Assembly: GCF_024341905.1 (NCBI RefSeq)
Contig: NZ_BQXY01000003.1
Coordinates: 62,001-126,000, forward strand
Length of the DNA stretch: 64,000 nucleotides
Direction of reading: 5' to 3'
Source of the DNA: Clostridium folliculivorans
Lineage (GTDB): Bacteria > Bacillota > Clostridia > Clostridiales > Clostridiaceae
Of this stretch, positions 26,320 through 34,526 are shown piece by piece (position 1 is the stretch's first letter; the number at the start of each line of letters is the position of its first letter). Both the position numbers and the translations under genes were made by a program. Below the pieces are notes generated by a model that worked only from the letters and a program-made list of their open reading frames with translations, did not search any database and was not told where the DNA came from.

Positions 26320-26513
26320 ATTCCATCTTCCTATCTATTTATAAAATTTGTATCAAATTTATTGAATTAAATAATATCCTTGTTATTTTTTGTACATATT
26401 CCTTTCCCAAATATGCATAAGTAAAGTTTTTCATGTAAGTAGACTTTATTTTTACTAATATTAGTAAGTTGTAAGTCATATTAGCTAATTTTTTATACTT
26501 TACTAAAAAAGAA
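26320..26513. other. Intergenic region with a 16-bp palindrome
   Basis: The only structure I see is TTACTAATATTAGTAA at 26452-26467, a possible operator for the acetyltransferase gene on the minus strand. No open frame with a ribosome-binding site. Confidence 0.4.
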
Positions 26514-26552
26514 AAAGTACTATAAGTAAAATTACATTACTTATGATACTTT
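26514..26552 (-). terminator. Terminator of the marR-ABC exporter operon
   Basis: 16-nt arms (26514-26529 with 26537-26552, two adjacent mismatches) are followed on the minus strand by a T-rich run, about 150 bp past the ABC gene stop. A second, looser hairpin (GCTCAA and TTGAGC arms near 26597-26633) lies between, with its T-run on the plus side. Confidence 0.6.
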
Positions 26553-26700
26553 CAATAATTTAGTTTAATTAAATTGTATAACACTAACAAAGCGAGCTCA
26601 ATCTCATCTATAATTCTGCACGAATTTTGAGCATTTTTTTGTAATTACTTCAAATAATTCTTATCTATATTTTGAAACAAAATAGGTTCTACGAAAGTAT

Positions 26701-28527
26701 CTATATACTCATCCCTGTATTAAACTGACTGTTGTAAAGATTATAATAAAAACCTTTATTATTTATAAGTTCTTCATGATGACCATTTTCAATGATTTCT
26801 CCATCTTTTACAACAACTATCTTATCAGCATTTCTAATTGTACTTAGTCTATGCGCGATTACAAAAGTTGTCTTTCCCTCCATAAGCTTTAACATGGCTT
26901 CTTGTATATGAACCTCAGTACGAGTATCAATTGATGACGTTGCTTCATCTAAAATAAGAATAGATGAATTAGCAAGAACTGCTCTTGCAATGGCAAGTAG
27001 CTGCCTTTGTCCCTGAGATAAATTACTTCCATTATCTGATAGCACAGTATCATAACCTTCAGGTAATTGTTTTATGAACAAATCTGCATTTGCAAGCTTA
27101 GCTGCGTTCTCAACTTCACTATCTATTGCAGTTATTCTTCCGTATCTTATATTCTCTCTTACTGTATCTGAAAAAAGAAAAGTATCCTGGAGTACTATTG
27201 ATATTGTTTTTCTAAGACTTTCTCTTTTTATATCTTTAATATTCATATGATCTATAGCTATTTCACCACTGTCTATATCATAAAACTTATTTAACAAATT
27301 TATAATAGTTGTTTTACCTGAACCTGTAGGTCCTACAATAGCTATCGTTTCACCTTTTTTAGCTTTTATATTAATACCTTTAAGTATAGGTTTTTCCACA
27401 TTATAAGAAAAATTTACATCTTTTAAATCTACTTCTCCTTCTATTCTTTCTACTTCCTTTGCATCGTATAAGTCCTGTTCTGGCTTTTCATCCATTACTT
27501 CAAATATTCTTTCAGCTCCTGCTAGTGCCGACTGAATACTATTAAATATGTTCAATATTTCATTTATAGGCCTTGTGAAATTCCTCATATATAAGATGAA
27601 CGTAAGCACAATACCTACAGTAATATAAGCTCCATGAAGCATAAGATACCCACCACTTACAGCTACTACTAAGTATGTTAAGTTGTTAACAAAATTATTT
27701 ATCGGTCCCATAATTCCAGATAACCCTTGAGCAAATATGGCACTTTTAGTAAGTCTTTTATTTATTTTAGAAAATTCCTGTTTTACATGTTCTTCTTTAG
27801 AAAATAGCAATATTGCTTTTTGTCCCGAAACCATCTCTTCGATATATCCATTTAGGTTTCCTAATTCTTTTTGCTGAGTTATAAAAAATGGCTGAGTCTT
27901 GCTTACTACAAGTTTTGTCATAATAAACATCAAAGGTGTAGTTAAAAGGCCTACCAACGTTAGTATGGGGCTTAAAACTAGCATTGCAATTAGCATTCCT
28001 AATATATTAATCACTCCAGAAAACAGCTGTGTTATATTCTGAGAGAGAGTGGTATTTATATTATCCACATCATTGGTAAGTCTGCTCATCAAATCACCAC
28101 TAGAATGGGAGTCAAAATATTTTAGAGGTAGCTTCTGCATAGTTTTAAATAAGTCTTTTCGTATATCAGCAGAGGTCTTTTGTGCAATAATTACCATAAT
28201 TCGATTTTGAATATAAGTTGAAGCTATTCCAATAATATATATACAACCCAGAATTATACAGATCTTTAAAAGCCCCTGCATATCGCCTTTTTCTATAAAG
28301 TTATCCACCGTATATCCATTAAGCCTTGTTCCTGTAATAGTTATCAATGTAGTTATGATACAAAGTATAAAAATGAACACCATTATCGTTTTCTTATCAC
28401 TTAAGTACGCTAAAATCCTTTTTATAGTTCCTTTTGGGTTTCTAAGTTTTTCAGATTTCTTATTAAATCTGTTCATATGACCTGATCCACCTGGTCTAAC
28501 TACTGATAATTCTTTATGACTAGACAT
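26701..28527 (-). CDS. ABC exporter half-transporter (fused permease/ATPase), subunit 2
   Basis: The 608-residue protein has six membrane segments (about 50-345) followed by a nucleotide-binding domain. Walker A GPTGSGKTT, the Q-loop region SIVLQDTFLFSDTVREN, the signature SQGQRQ (degenerate from the usual SGGQ), Walker B SILILDEATSSID and the switch histidine in VIAHRLSTI are all present. With the upstream partner it forms a heterodimeric multidrug/lipid-type exporter such as Bacillus YfiBC or LmrCD. The partner ends 8 bp inside this gene, indicating coupling. The catalytic glutamate follows Walker B here (DE). Confidence 0.9.
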   Translation of the reverse strand: MSSHKELSVVRPGGSGHMNRFNKKSEKLRNPKGTIKRILAYLSDKKTIMVFIFILCIITTLITITGTRLNGYTVDNFIEKGDMQGLLKICIILGCIYIIGIASTYIQNRIMVIIAQKTSADIRKDLFKTMQKLPLKYFDSHSSGDLMSRLTNDVDNINTTLSQNITQLFSGVINILGMLIAMLVLSPILTLVGLLTTPLMFIMTKLVVSKTQPFFITQQKELGNLNGYIEEMVSGQKAILLFSKEEHVKQEFSKINKRLTKSAIFAQGLSGIMGPINNFVNNLTYLVVAVSGGYLMLHGAYITVGIVLTFILYMRNFTRPINEILNIFNSIQSALAGAERIFEVMDEKPEQDLYDAKEVERIEGEVDLKDVNFSYNVEKPILKGINIKAKKGETIAIVGPTGSGKTTIINLLNKFYDIDSGEIAIDHMNIKDIKRESLRKTISIVLQDTFLFSDTVRENIRYGRITAIDSEVENAAKLANADLFIKQLPEGYDTVLSDNGSNLSQGQRQLLAIARAVLANSSILILDEATSSIDTRTEVHIQEAMLKLMEGKTTFVIAHRLSTIRNADKIVVVKDGEIIENGHHEELINNKGFYYNLYNSQFNTGMSI

Positions 28528-30250
28528 TTAATACTACCTCCTCTCCAAGTTGTGAAATAGCAATACTTCTATATATCTCGCTAATATTTAAAAGCTCTTT
28601 ATGAGTACCGATAGCTGCTATTTCCCCATTATCAAGAACAAGAATTTTATCTGAATCCATTACTGCTGAAATTCTTTGTGCTATGATTATCACAGTACTT
28701 GTTTCCATTCTTCTTTTTAATGCTTTTTGCAACTTCGCTTCAGTTTCCATATCTAAAGCACTAGATGAATCATCCATTATTAAAATATTAGGGCTCTTCA
28801 TAAGTGTTCTCGCTATAGAAATTCTTTGTTTCTGCCCACCAGATAAATTTTTACCTCTTTGCTCTACTATACTTTTATATCCGTCCTCTTTAGTAGTGAT
28901 AAACTCATATGCCTGTGCATCCTTTGATGCACTTTCTAACATATTAAAATCACACTCCGCAGCACCAAACTTTAAATTATCTTCGATAGTTCCTGAAAAA
29001 AGAATACTTTCTTGAAGTACAACACCAATTTTTTCTCTTATATCCTTCATTCTCAATTCCTTTACATTTATGCCACCAATTAGCACCTCCCCTGAAGTAG
29101 CATCATATAGTCTTGGGATAAGGCTTACAAGTGAACTTTTACCCGCGCCTGTAGCTCCTATTATACCTACCTTTTCTCCTTCTAAAGCTTTAAAACTTAC
29201 ATTTCTAAGAACATGTTCACTGTTATTATTGTATTTAAAAGATACATTTTTAAATTCTATATCGAAGTTCTTTATTTCTTTAGAGTCGTTTTTCTCTTTA
29301 ATTGAAGAATTAGTTTCTAATACTTCATTTATTCTTTCAGCCGAAGCTGTAGCTCTAGAAAAGCTTAATACTCCCATTATTACCATCATAAGAGAATTCA
29401 TAATCTGAATAAGGTAGTTTATGAAAGCCATTATTTTTCCTATCTCAATTGATTTTTTAAAAACCATATTTCCGCCAAACCATAAAATGCAAATTATACT
29501 AACATTCATTACAAAAGTTACTATAGGCCATAATATAATATTCACATTCTGAGCTTTGACACTCTTGTCCATTAAATCATCATTAACCTCATCAAATCTT
29601 TGACACTGTTTTCCCTCCATATTAAAAGCTTTAATTACACGAACTCCTAATATATTTTCACGCATTACTACATTTATATTATCAATACTTTGTTGAACTT
29701 CTAAAAATAATGGAAAAGACTTCTTAACAATGACTATTACTGAAGCTAACAAAACTGGGACAGCTCCTAAAAATACATATGATAACTTTATGCTAAGTGC
29801 TACTGACATCACGATACCGCCAAAGCACATAAGCGGCGCACGAACCATCATTCTTAAGGCCATTAGCATCATGTTTTGAATCTGAGTAACATCATTAGTT
29901 AACCTTGTAATAAGAGAAGAGTTCTTAAACTTGTCGATTTCTAAAAAAGATAAAGTTTGTATTTTGTCAAAGAGCCCCTGTCTAACCTTCTCCCCCATAC
30001 TCATAGCTGCCATTGATGCGAAAATTGAACATGCACTACCACCTATTAGTCCAATTATAGCCACTAATAACATCTTTGCCCCAACATTAAAAACATAAGA
30101 AAGATTACCATTAGCCACACCAATATCTATAATGTCTGCCATTAGTTTAGGTTGTGTAAGATCCATAGTTACTTCTAGTAGCATTGCAATTGGTGCTATT
30201 ACTGCCCATAAGATTGCTTTTCCTTCTAAAAACTTCAAAAGCTTTCTCAT
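28520..30250 (-). CDS. ABC exporter half-transporter (fused permease/ATPase), subunit 1
   Basis: The 576-residue ABC half-transporter has six membrane segments (about 12-300) and an ATPase domain with Walker A GATGAGKSS and the canonical signature LSGGQKQR. The Walker B strand reads ILIMDDSSSALD: an aspartate replaces the catalytic glutamate, so this subunit carries the degenerate site of a heterodimeric exporter. The partner retains DE but has a degenerate signature, the expected complementary pattern. Its start overlaps the MarR stop, so the three genes form one operon. Confidence 0.9.
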   Translation of the reverse strand: MRKLLKFLEGKAILWAVIAPIAMLLEVTMDLTQPKLMADIIDIGVANGNLSYVFNVGAKMLLVAIIGLIGGSACSIFASMAAMSMGEKVRQGLFDKIQTLSFLEIDKFKNSSLITRLTNDVTQIQNMMLMALRMMVRAPLMCFGGIVMSVALSIKLSYVFLGAVPVLLASVIVIVKKSFPLFLEVQQSIDNINVVMRENILGVRVIKAFNMEGKQCQRFDEVNDDLMDKSVKAQNVNIILWPIVTFVMNVSIICILWFGGNMVFKKSIEIGKIMAFINYLIQIMNSLMMVIMGVLSFSRATASAERINEVLETNSSIKEKNDSKEIKNFDIEFKNVSFKYNNNSEHVLRNVSFKALEGEKVGIIGATGAGKSSLVSLIPRLYDATSGEVLIGGINVKELRMKDIREKIGVVLQESILFSGTIEDNLKFGAAECDFNMLESASKDAQAYEFITTKEDGYKSIVEQRGKNLSGGQKQRISIARTLMKSPNILIMDDSSSALDMETEAKLQKALKRRMETSTVIIIAQRISAVMDSDKILVLDNGEIAAIGTHKELLNISEIYRSIAISQLGEEVVLNV

Positions 30251-30702
30251 TACTTCCTATCTCCTTTTAGTAAATTATCATGTAACCGAATTAGTATCCT
30301 CTCAGCATCCAATATATCTTGTGTTGAAAACCCTGAAACGCATATTTTATCTAGATTTTCAAATACATTTTTTACTTCCCTTTGCTTCGCCCTACCTTCT
30401 TCAGTTAAAAAAACATTTAATATTCTTTTATCATTAGCATTTTGCGTCCTTTGAATAAGCCCAACCTTCTCCATATTAGCCAAAAGGCTAGTTACAGTTG
30501 CAGGCTCTATATTACAGCTACTTGCAATCTCTCTTTGAATACATCCATCATTAACATAAAGATAATCCAATATCTTTGGCTGCCCTTCAGTCAATCCAAT
30601 ACTTTGAAAAGCTTCATGAGCTTTTCTTCGATGTATCTTAGATAATTTTATAATCAACTTATGTAACTTTATAGCCTCTAAGTCTCTTTCTAAGTTATTC
30701 AC
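30250..30702 (-). CDS. MarR family transcriptional regulator
   Basis: The protein has about 150 residues from the GTG at 30700-30702, preferred because GGAGG lies 7 nt upstream and would be inside the coding region if the ATG at 30720 were used. A winged helix-turn-helix includes QREIASSCNIEPATVTSLLANMEKVGLIQRTQNANDKR, a typical MarR recognition helix and wing. It probably represses its own operon with the two downstream ABC half-transporters and is released by a ligand. The nested palindromes at 30721-30769, just upstream, are the likely binding site. Confidence 0.9.
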   Translation of the reverse strand: MNNLERDLEAIKLHKLIIKLSKIHRRKAHEAFQSIGLTEGQPKILDYLYVNDGCIQREIASSCNIEPATVTSLLANMEKVGLIQRTQNANDKRILNVFLTEEGRAKQREVKNVFENLDKICVSGFSTQDILDAERILIRLHDNLLKGDRK

Positions 30703-30720
30703 CTGTATTCCTCCAAACAA

Positions 30721-30769
30721 AAATATAATAGTTAGACCTCTAATAGTTAGATATCTAACTATTATATTT
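30721..30769 (-). promoter_or_regulatory. Putative MarR operator and promoter of the exporter operon
   Basis: A perfect 24-bp palindrome (30741-30764, half site TAATAGTTAGAT) overlaps a minus-strand TATAAT (30761-30766). A third half-site repeat (30721-30735) forms a larger inverted repeat with 30755-30769. The -35 is weak. Placement over the -10 and start fits autorepression. Confidence 0.75.
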
Positions 30770-30897
30770 TATCATATTTATGAGTTTATGAAACTATTAC
30801 TATCACTCTAAGAATTTTTATTTTGATAAATTAGTCTTAAAATGTTTATCTTTAAAAATGTATGACAACTTACTCTTTATCAATGCTAAGTGCTAAA

Positions 30898-30989
30898 GAT
30901 GTACCACTTCAATCTAAATTTTTTATAAACTCTACTGTGGTATGAATGAAGAATTTGAAAATATAAATTTCATTGTGAAGCTAAACATC
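30898..30989. repeat. Palindromic element family B, copy 2 (degenerate)
   Basis: It starts GATGTACCACTTCA like the other copies and ends TGAAGCTAAACATC. The interior TTTGAAAATATAAATTTCA matches the right arm of the copy at 9190. The left interior has drifted. The remaining intergenic sequence from 30770 to 31158 shows no gene. Confidence 0.6.
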
Positions 30990-31158
30990 CATAACTCAAC
31001 AAATTATCTCATAAATTAAAAAGTTAATGGACTACTGATATTCATTTTTTGAATTTTGAAAATATTGTTCTTATACTAATACTTTCTCCCTATAGTCTCC
31101 TGATATTAACGCATTTATTTCAATTCACTATAAACCTCATGTAAGTAAATTAATCTCA

Positions 31159-31443
31159 TCAAATCGTATCTTTTAAAATTGTATTGATGATATAATCAAT
31201 CTGTTCATCATACAATGATACTATTTTACCGTATTGAAGACCAACCAAAATAAAATCATTATTTATATTGAGTCTATTATTAGGTTCCAAATTAGAAATA
31301 CTTTCTCTTTTACATATAGCAGCAAAGGAATCTTCATTGAAAAACATTTTCATATACCCCTCCATTAAAGTATTCAGTATTTCTATTTGCTCCATTTCAT
31401 AAATATATGGTTCTTTATTAACTTCGCATACAATAACTTTCAT
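31159..31443 (-). CDS. DUF3846-like small protein
   Basis: The start ATG at 31441-31443 (AAGGGGGAG 4 nt upstream) gives 94 residues beginning MKVIVCEVNKEPYIYEM. NTLMEGYMKMFF and GNN-like RLNINNDFILVG resemble DUF3846 proteins, short proteins of unknown function seen in plasmids, phages and genomes of Firmicutes. A longer in-frame extension to 31500 lacks a ribosome-binding site. It is isolated, surrounded by repeats, and may be acquired. No membrane segment. Confidence 0.55.
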   Translation of the reverse strand: MKVIVCEVNKEPYIYEMEQIEILNTLMEGYMKMFFNEDSFAAICKRESISNLEPNNRLNINNDFILVGLQYGKIVSLYDEQIDYIINTILKDTI

Positions 31444-31610
31444 TACTCTCCCCCTTAGGTATAAATATTTATTAGTACTACAGGGACAGTAGTCCATCAA
31501 CAGTGTTGGCTTATTCTTTCTTCAAAACCAACATATGTAATATTATCAAAAATTATCTAAAAATAAAAAGTTAATATATTCCAAGTTTTTGAGTATCTGC
31601 CTTTATAGCA

Positions 31611-31652
31611 AAAATAGCTTAAATTACCATTAAGTAATCTAAGCTACTTTTT
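31611..31652 (-). terminator. Terminator of the SGNH hydrolase gene
   Basis: A long hairpin (31611-31627 with 31634-31652, arms around AAATAGCTTAAATTAC) is followed by TTTTT on the minus strand, about 25 bp past the stop. Just beyond, 31589-31606 contains GAGTATCTGCCTTTAT, resembling part of repeat family A. Confidence 0.7.
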
Positions 31653-31674
31653 ATTTAAAACAAATTTATTTAAT

Positions 31675-32394
31675 TTAATTACCTTGTAGTATATAACCAT
31701 ATTTTTCTCTTACAAACTTTAGAATAGTTTGAGCTATTATGCTATGACCTTCTTCATTTGGGTGTATTCCATCAATACATAAAAATCTGCTATAATCTAT
31801 ATATTTAAGAAATTCAGATCTTACATCAATTATAGTAGTCATAGTCTTTTCTGCTACTTCTTTTATGGTATCATTATAAAGACTATGCCATTTATAGATT
31901 ATGTCCTCATCTCCAAGCCATTTTAATATGTTACATTCAAAATTTTTATCTTCTCTAGTAATCCATTTAAAATATCTTTCGGAATCTAGTGGTGGTAACG
32001 TCATTAAGATCGGTGTTGCCCCTGAACTCTTTACTGTTTCAATCATATTTAGTAGTATATTCTTAAAGGTTGGTATATCTGTGTTAGGCTCATGTTCTAC
32101 ATTAGGATTTTCAGCTACATCCTTCCAATTAAAGTCACAATCATTTCCACCAAATTCTATAAGGACTATATCAGGTGACTTTTTTATCACATCACTATAT
32201 ATCTTACTTATTCCTCTTTTTATTGTATTTCCAAACCTCCCAGCATTATAAACAGTACCATTTATACTACTGCTAACCAGGTTTACAAAACAGTCTTTTA
32301 TATTTGTATATTTTGACTTATCACAATCGTATACTACTCCTCTAGTTATAGAATCTCCATATACAACCACACTATAGTTTTCTTTATATTCCAT
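31675..32394 (-). CDS. SGNH/GDSL family hydrolase
   Basis: The protein is 239 residues from the ATG at 32392-32394 (AGAGGTG 6 nt upstream). All SGNH blocks are visible: GDSIT near 13-17 (catalytic serine), the glycine block NAGRFGNT, IEFGGND with the oxyanion asparagine, and DGIHPNEEGH with catalytic Asp and His. There is no signal peptide, so the enzyme is likely cytoplasmic. Likely an esterase or lipase acting on acyl groups, perhaps on a sugar or phospholipid; the substrate is unknown. It sits near an acetyl-xylan-esterase-like gene, but repeat elements and other genes separate them. Confidence 0.85.
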   Translation of the reverse strand: MEYKENYSVVVYGDSITRGVVYDCDKSKYTNIKDCFVNLVSSSINGTVYNAGRFGNTIKRGISKIYSDVIKKSPDIVLIEFGGNDCDFNWKDVAENPNVEHEPNTDIPTFKNILLNMIETVKSSGATPILMTLPPLDSERYFKWITREDKNFECNILKWLGDEDIIYKWHSLYNDTIKEVAEKTMTTIIDVRSEFLKYIDYSRFLCIDGIHPNEEGHSIIAQTILKFVREKYGYILQGN

Positions 32395-32428
32395 ACAATT
32401 CACCTCTTAAAATTAAAATTATCCTATT

Positions 32429-32522
32429 GATGTACCACTTCATAATAGACTTATATTTTCAAATTCTCTTCTCAGAAACCAGAAGAGTTTTGAAAATAGT
32501 TTTCAGTTTGAAGCGGTACATC
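32429..32522. repeat. Palindromic element family B, copy 3
   Basis: The 94-bp element has ends GATGTACCACTTCA and TGAAGCGGTACATC and inner arms TATTTTCAAATTCTCTTCTC and AGAAGAGTTTTGAAAATA. It abuts the stop codon of the 32524 gene (1 bp away), so it may serve as that gene's transcript end. Confidence 0.85.
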
Positions 32523-32523
32523 T

Positions 32524-32841
32524 TTAACACTGTTCTGCAAGTTTTGCAATTTGAGTTTCTCTATTACTAAGCCATTTATTAAATATTTCTAATATATCCT
32601 CTAAGTTCTCAACTCCACCAAAACCTTTAAATATTTGATTTTCTTTAAAACATCGTACCCAGTTATTTGAGCTTTTATGTATATCTACTGGATCAAAGAT
32701 TTTACCTTCATATTCTGTATTAAACAAATCTATAAATACATTCCAACTTCCATCTTCAGCTGTAACTATTTGAATTCCAGTTCCAATTCCACATTTCTTA
32801 TTTTTTTTATATAAATCTTGAAGAATATCTATATTTATCAT
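32524..32841 (-). CDS. Hypothetical protein, 105 residues
   Basis: I do not recognise the family. The protein is acidic and soluble, and begins MINIDILQDLYKKNKKCG. A GIQIVTAEDGSWNVFIDL strand pair and a C-terminal helix (NLEDILEIFNKWLSNRET) suggest a small alpha/beta fold. The AGGAGAG ribosome-binding site supports real expression. The stop codon is immediately followed by a family B palindrome. Small single-gene immunity or phage-type proteins can look like this, but there is no toxin gene beside it. Confidence 0.6.
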   Translation of the reverse strand: MINIDILQDLYKKNKKCGIGTGIQIVTAEDGSWNVFIDLFNTEYEGKIFDPVDIHKSSNNWVRCFKENQIFKGFGGVENLEDILEIFNKWLSNRETQIAKLAEQC

Positions 32842-32993
32842 AAAGGCTCTCCTCTACTTAATAAACTTTATTTCATATACATATTGTATCACGTAATACA
32901 AAATAGTCAACACATAGTTTATAAAACTACGTTAAATTATACGTATATATATTTTGTTAATAATCAAAATATAAGGATTATGCAATGAGTAAA
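32842..32993. other. Intergenic sequence, nothing recognised
   Basis: AT-rich sequence upstream of the 32524 gene, presumably with its promoter. With the terminator at 32994 and the stretch to 33199 it makes a gap of 358 bp without a gene. Confidence 0.4.
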
Positions 32994-33027
32994 AAAGCAC
33001 GCTGATTATTAATAATCAACATGCTTT
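32994..33027 (-). terminator. Likely terminator of the esterase gene
   Basis: 17-nt arms (AAAGCACGCTGATTATT and its near complement, two G-U pairs in RNA) are followed by six T on the minus strand. It lies 170 bp past the stop of the 33200 gene. Confidence 0.65.
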
Positions 33028-33086
33028 CACTCAGTATCTTATATTTTTTTCTTACTTTATCGAGATTAATTCCGTAGCGTTTTAAT

Positions 33087-33114
33087 AAATTCCAAATTAT
33101 AAATTCCAAATTAT
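33087..33114. repeat. Short tandem duplication
   Basis: The 14-bp unit AAATTCCAAATTAT occurs twice in direct succession in the 3' untranslated spacer of the esterase gene. Probably slippage. Confidence 0.7.
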
Positions 33115-33199
33115 AAATTTAACATTTTAGAATTTTATTTCTAATTACTTGTGTAAACTTTATTAAAGATCCTTATAATGCTGGAATTGATACACATTT

Positions 33200-34159
33200 T
33201 TATAAATTATCTCTTAAAAATCTCAGTTTTATTTCATTCTGAAACTCTCTGCCACCTTCATGTCCATTAAACTGATATATCTCTATATGTTTTTCACTAG
33301 TTATTCTATTATAGGTTGCAAAATATAATTTAGCTGGGCAAGTAGTGTCTTTAAGCCCTACAGATGCCAAGACTTTACTTTTTATCTTATCCGCCATGTT
33401 CATGGTATCAAAATAACTTAAAGTATCTAATGCTTCATCTACCTTATCTGGATATAACTTTAAATACTCAGTTACACTAGCAAAAGAACCAAAAGCATTT
33501 TCCACTCTTTTTTCAATATTGCTATTGCTCGGTACATCAACCATAGCTAGGTATGGTCTTTCATCTAAAGCACATACTGCCATTCCTAGTGCTCCCCCTT
33601 GGCTTCCCCCCTCAATAATTATCTTAGTCTTATCAACTTCCTTTTGTTCATATGCAAAATCTATAGCTTTCAAACAATCCATATAAACAGCTCTATAATA
33701 GTATTCCTCTTTGTTTAATATACCTTTGCAATTCAAATTAGTAGTATATCCATTAGAGTATTTTGCAAAATTTCCTGTTAGGCCACTTTGATCTCTGCAA
33801 TCAATAGATATGACAGCTACCCCCATTAGTATCCACTGCATGAAATCCGCAGGCTTGCCTCTATTCCATGTAAATCCATGATAGTGTATAAGGCATGGAT
33901 ATTTTTTATTCTTATCCTTCTCTATTCTTGGAATCATATACCATCCATGAATTCTAGTATCATCAAATCCATTATAAGATATTGAATATACCTCCACATA
34001 TGGGCTAGGATAATCATATAACTCCATTTCTATGTTCATAGGCACTGACTTTGCAATACTAATTGTATCTTTCCAAAACTCATCAAAATCTTCTTTCTTA
34101 GTTAAAGGCGGTAAGTATTCAAATAACTCCTTCGAAACTCTATCTATATAACTTCCCAT
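33200..34159 (-). CDS. Acetyl xylan esterase / cephalosporin-C deacetylase family (AXE1, CE7)
   Basis: The 319-residue alpha/beta hydrolase matches carbohydrate esterase family 7 in length and motifs. These include RIHGWYMIPR, HYHGFTWNRGKPADF, RDQSGLTG (the CE7 RGQ-type motif, here RDQSG) and nucleophile GGSQGG with Ser186. The acid Asp271 lies in GLKDTTCP, and His300 in NGHEGG. The enzyme removes acetyl groups from short xylo-oligosaccharides and other small esters in the cytoplasm. No xylanase genes are adjacent. Start ATG with AGGAGGATGG upstream. Confidence 0.9.
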   Translation of the reverse strand: MGSYIDRVSKELFEYLPPLTKKEDFDEFWKDTISIAKSVPMNIEMELYDYPSPYVEVYSISYNGFDDTRIHGWYMIPRIEKDKNKKYPCLIHYHGFTWNRGKPADFMQWILMGVAVISIDCRDQSGLTGNFAKYSNGYTTNLNCKGILNKEEYYYRAVYMDCLKAIDFAYEQKEVDKTKIIIEGGSQGGALGMAVCALDERPYLAMVDVPSNSNIEKRVENAFGSFASVTEYLKLYPDKVDEALDTLSYFDTMNMADKIKSKVLASVGLKDTTCPAKLYFATYNRITSEKHIEIYQFNGHEGGREFQNEIKLRFLRDNL

Positions 34160-34248
34160 AAGTCCATCCTCCTTTTAAATTTAGTATCCCATGTATAGGG
34201 TTCCTGTTCAAAAATTTAATTTAAACTTGTTCGAAAATCCTGTTATCT

Positions 34249-34330
34249 GATAGTTTTCGGACTGTAAATTTAAAAGACTCTACTCAAGAGCCAGCAGTGC
34301 TTTTAAAACAGTTTTAGACTTAAAGCTATC
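34249..34330. repeat. Palindromic element, divergent relative of family B
   Basis: About 82 bp with ends GATAGTTTT and AAAGCTATC and interior AGACTCTACTCAAGAGCCAGCAG then TTTTAAAACAGTTTTAGAC. The same layout (outer arms, inner TTTNAAA arms, a GCCAG loop, CAGTTTT/TAGTTTT) is seen in the other copies, but with lower identity. Confidence 0.45.
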
Positions 34331-34443
34331 CTTCTTTAATAATACTCTTTAGTAATAATTTTAAAATACACTATTCTTCAGATTTTGGTATATTTTTTTA
34401 GATTATTAGAAAACATCCCTTACTTAAAAAGCAACTCATTTAA

Positions 34444-34475
34444 AAAAACTCTGCTCATCCTAAAGCAGAGTTTTT
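34444..34475 (-). terminator. Terminator of the sigma/anti-sigma operon
   Basis: 12-bp perfect arms (AAAAACTCTGCT, AGCAGAGTTTTT) with an 8-nt loop and T tail on the minus strand, about 50 bp past the stop at 34527. Its arm sequence is nearly the same as the terminator at 951-980. Confidence 0.8.
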
Positions 34476-34526
34476 AAAGGAATTTTTGACTAAATCATCA
34501 TATTTTTATAAAGAACATTTATTATT

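Noticed and set aside
33087..33114. Direct repeat as a possible CRISPR or iteron
   Set aside because: Only two adjacent AT-rich 14-bp units, no spacers and no cas or replication genes nearby.
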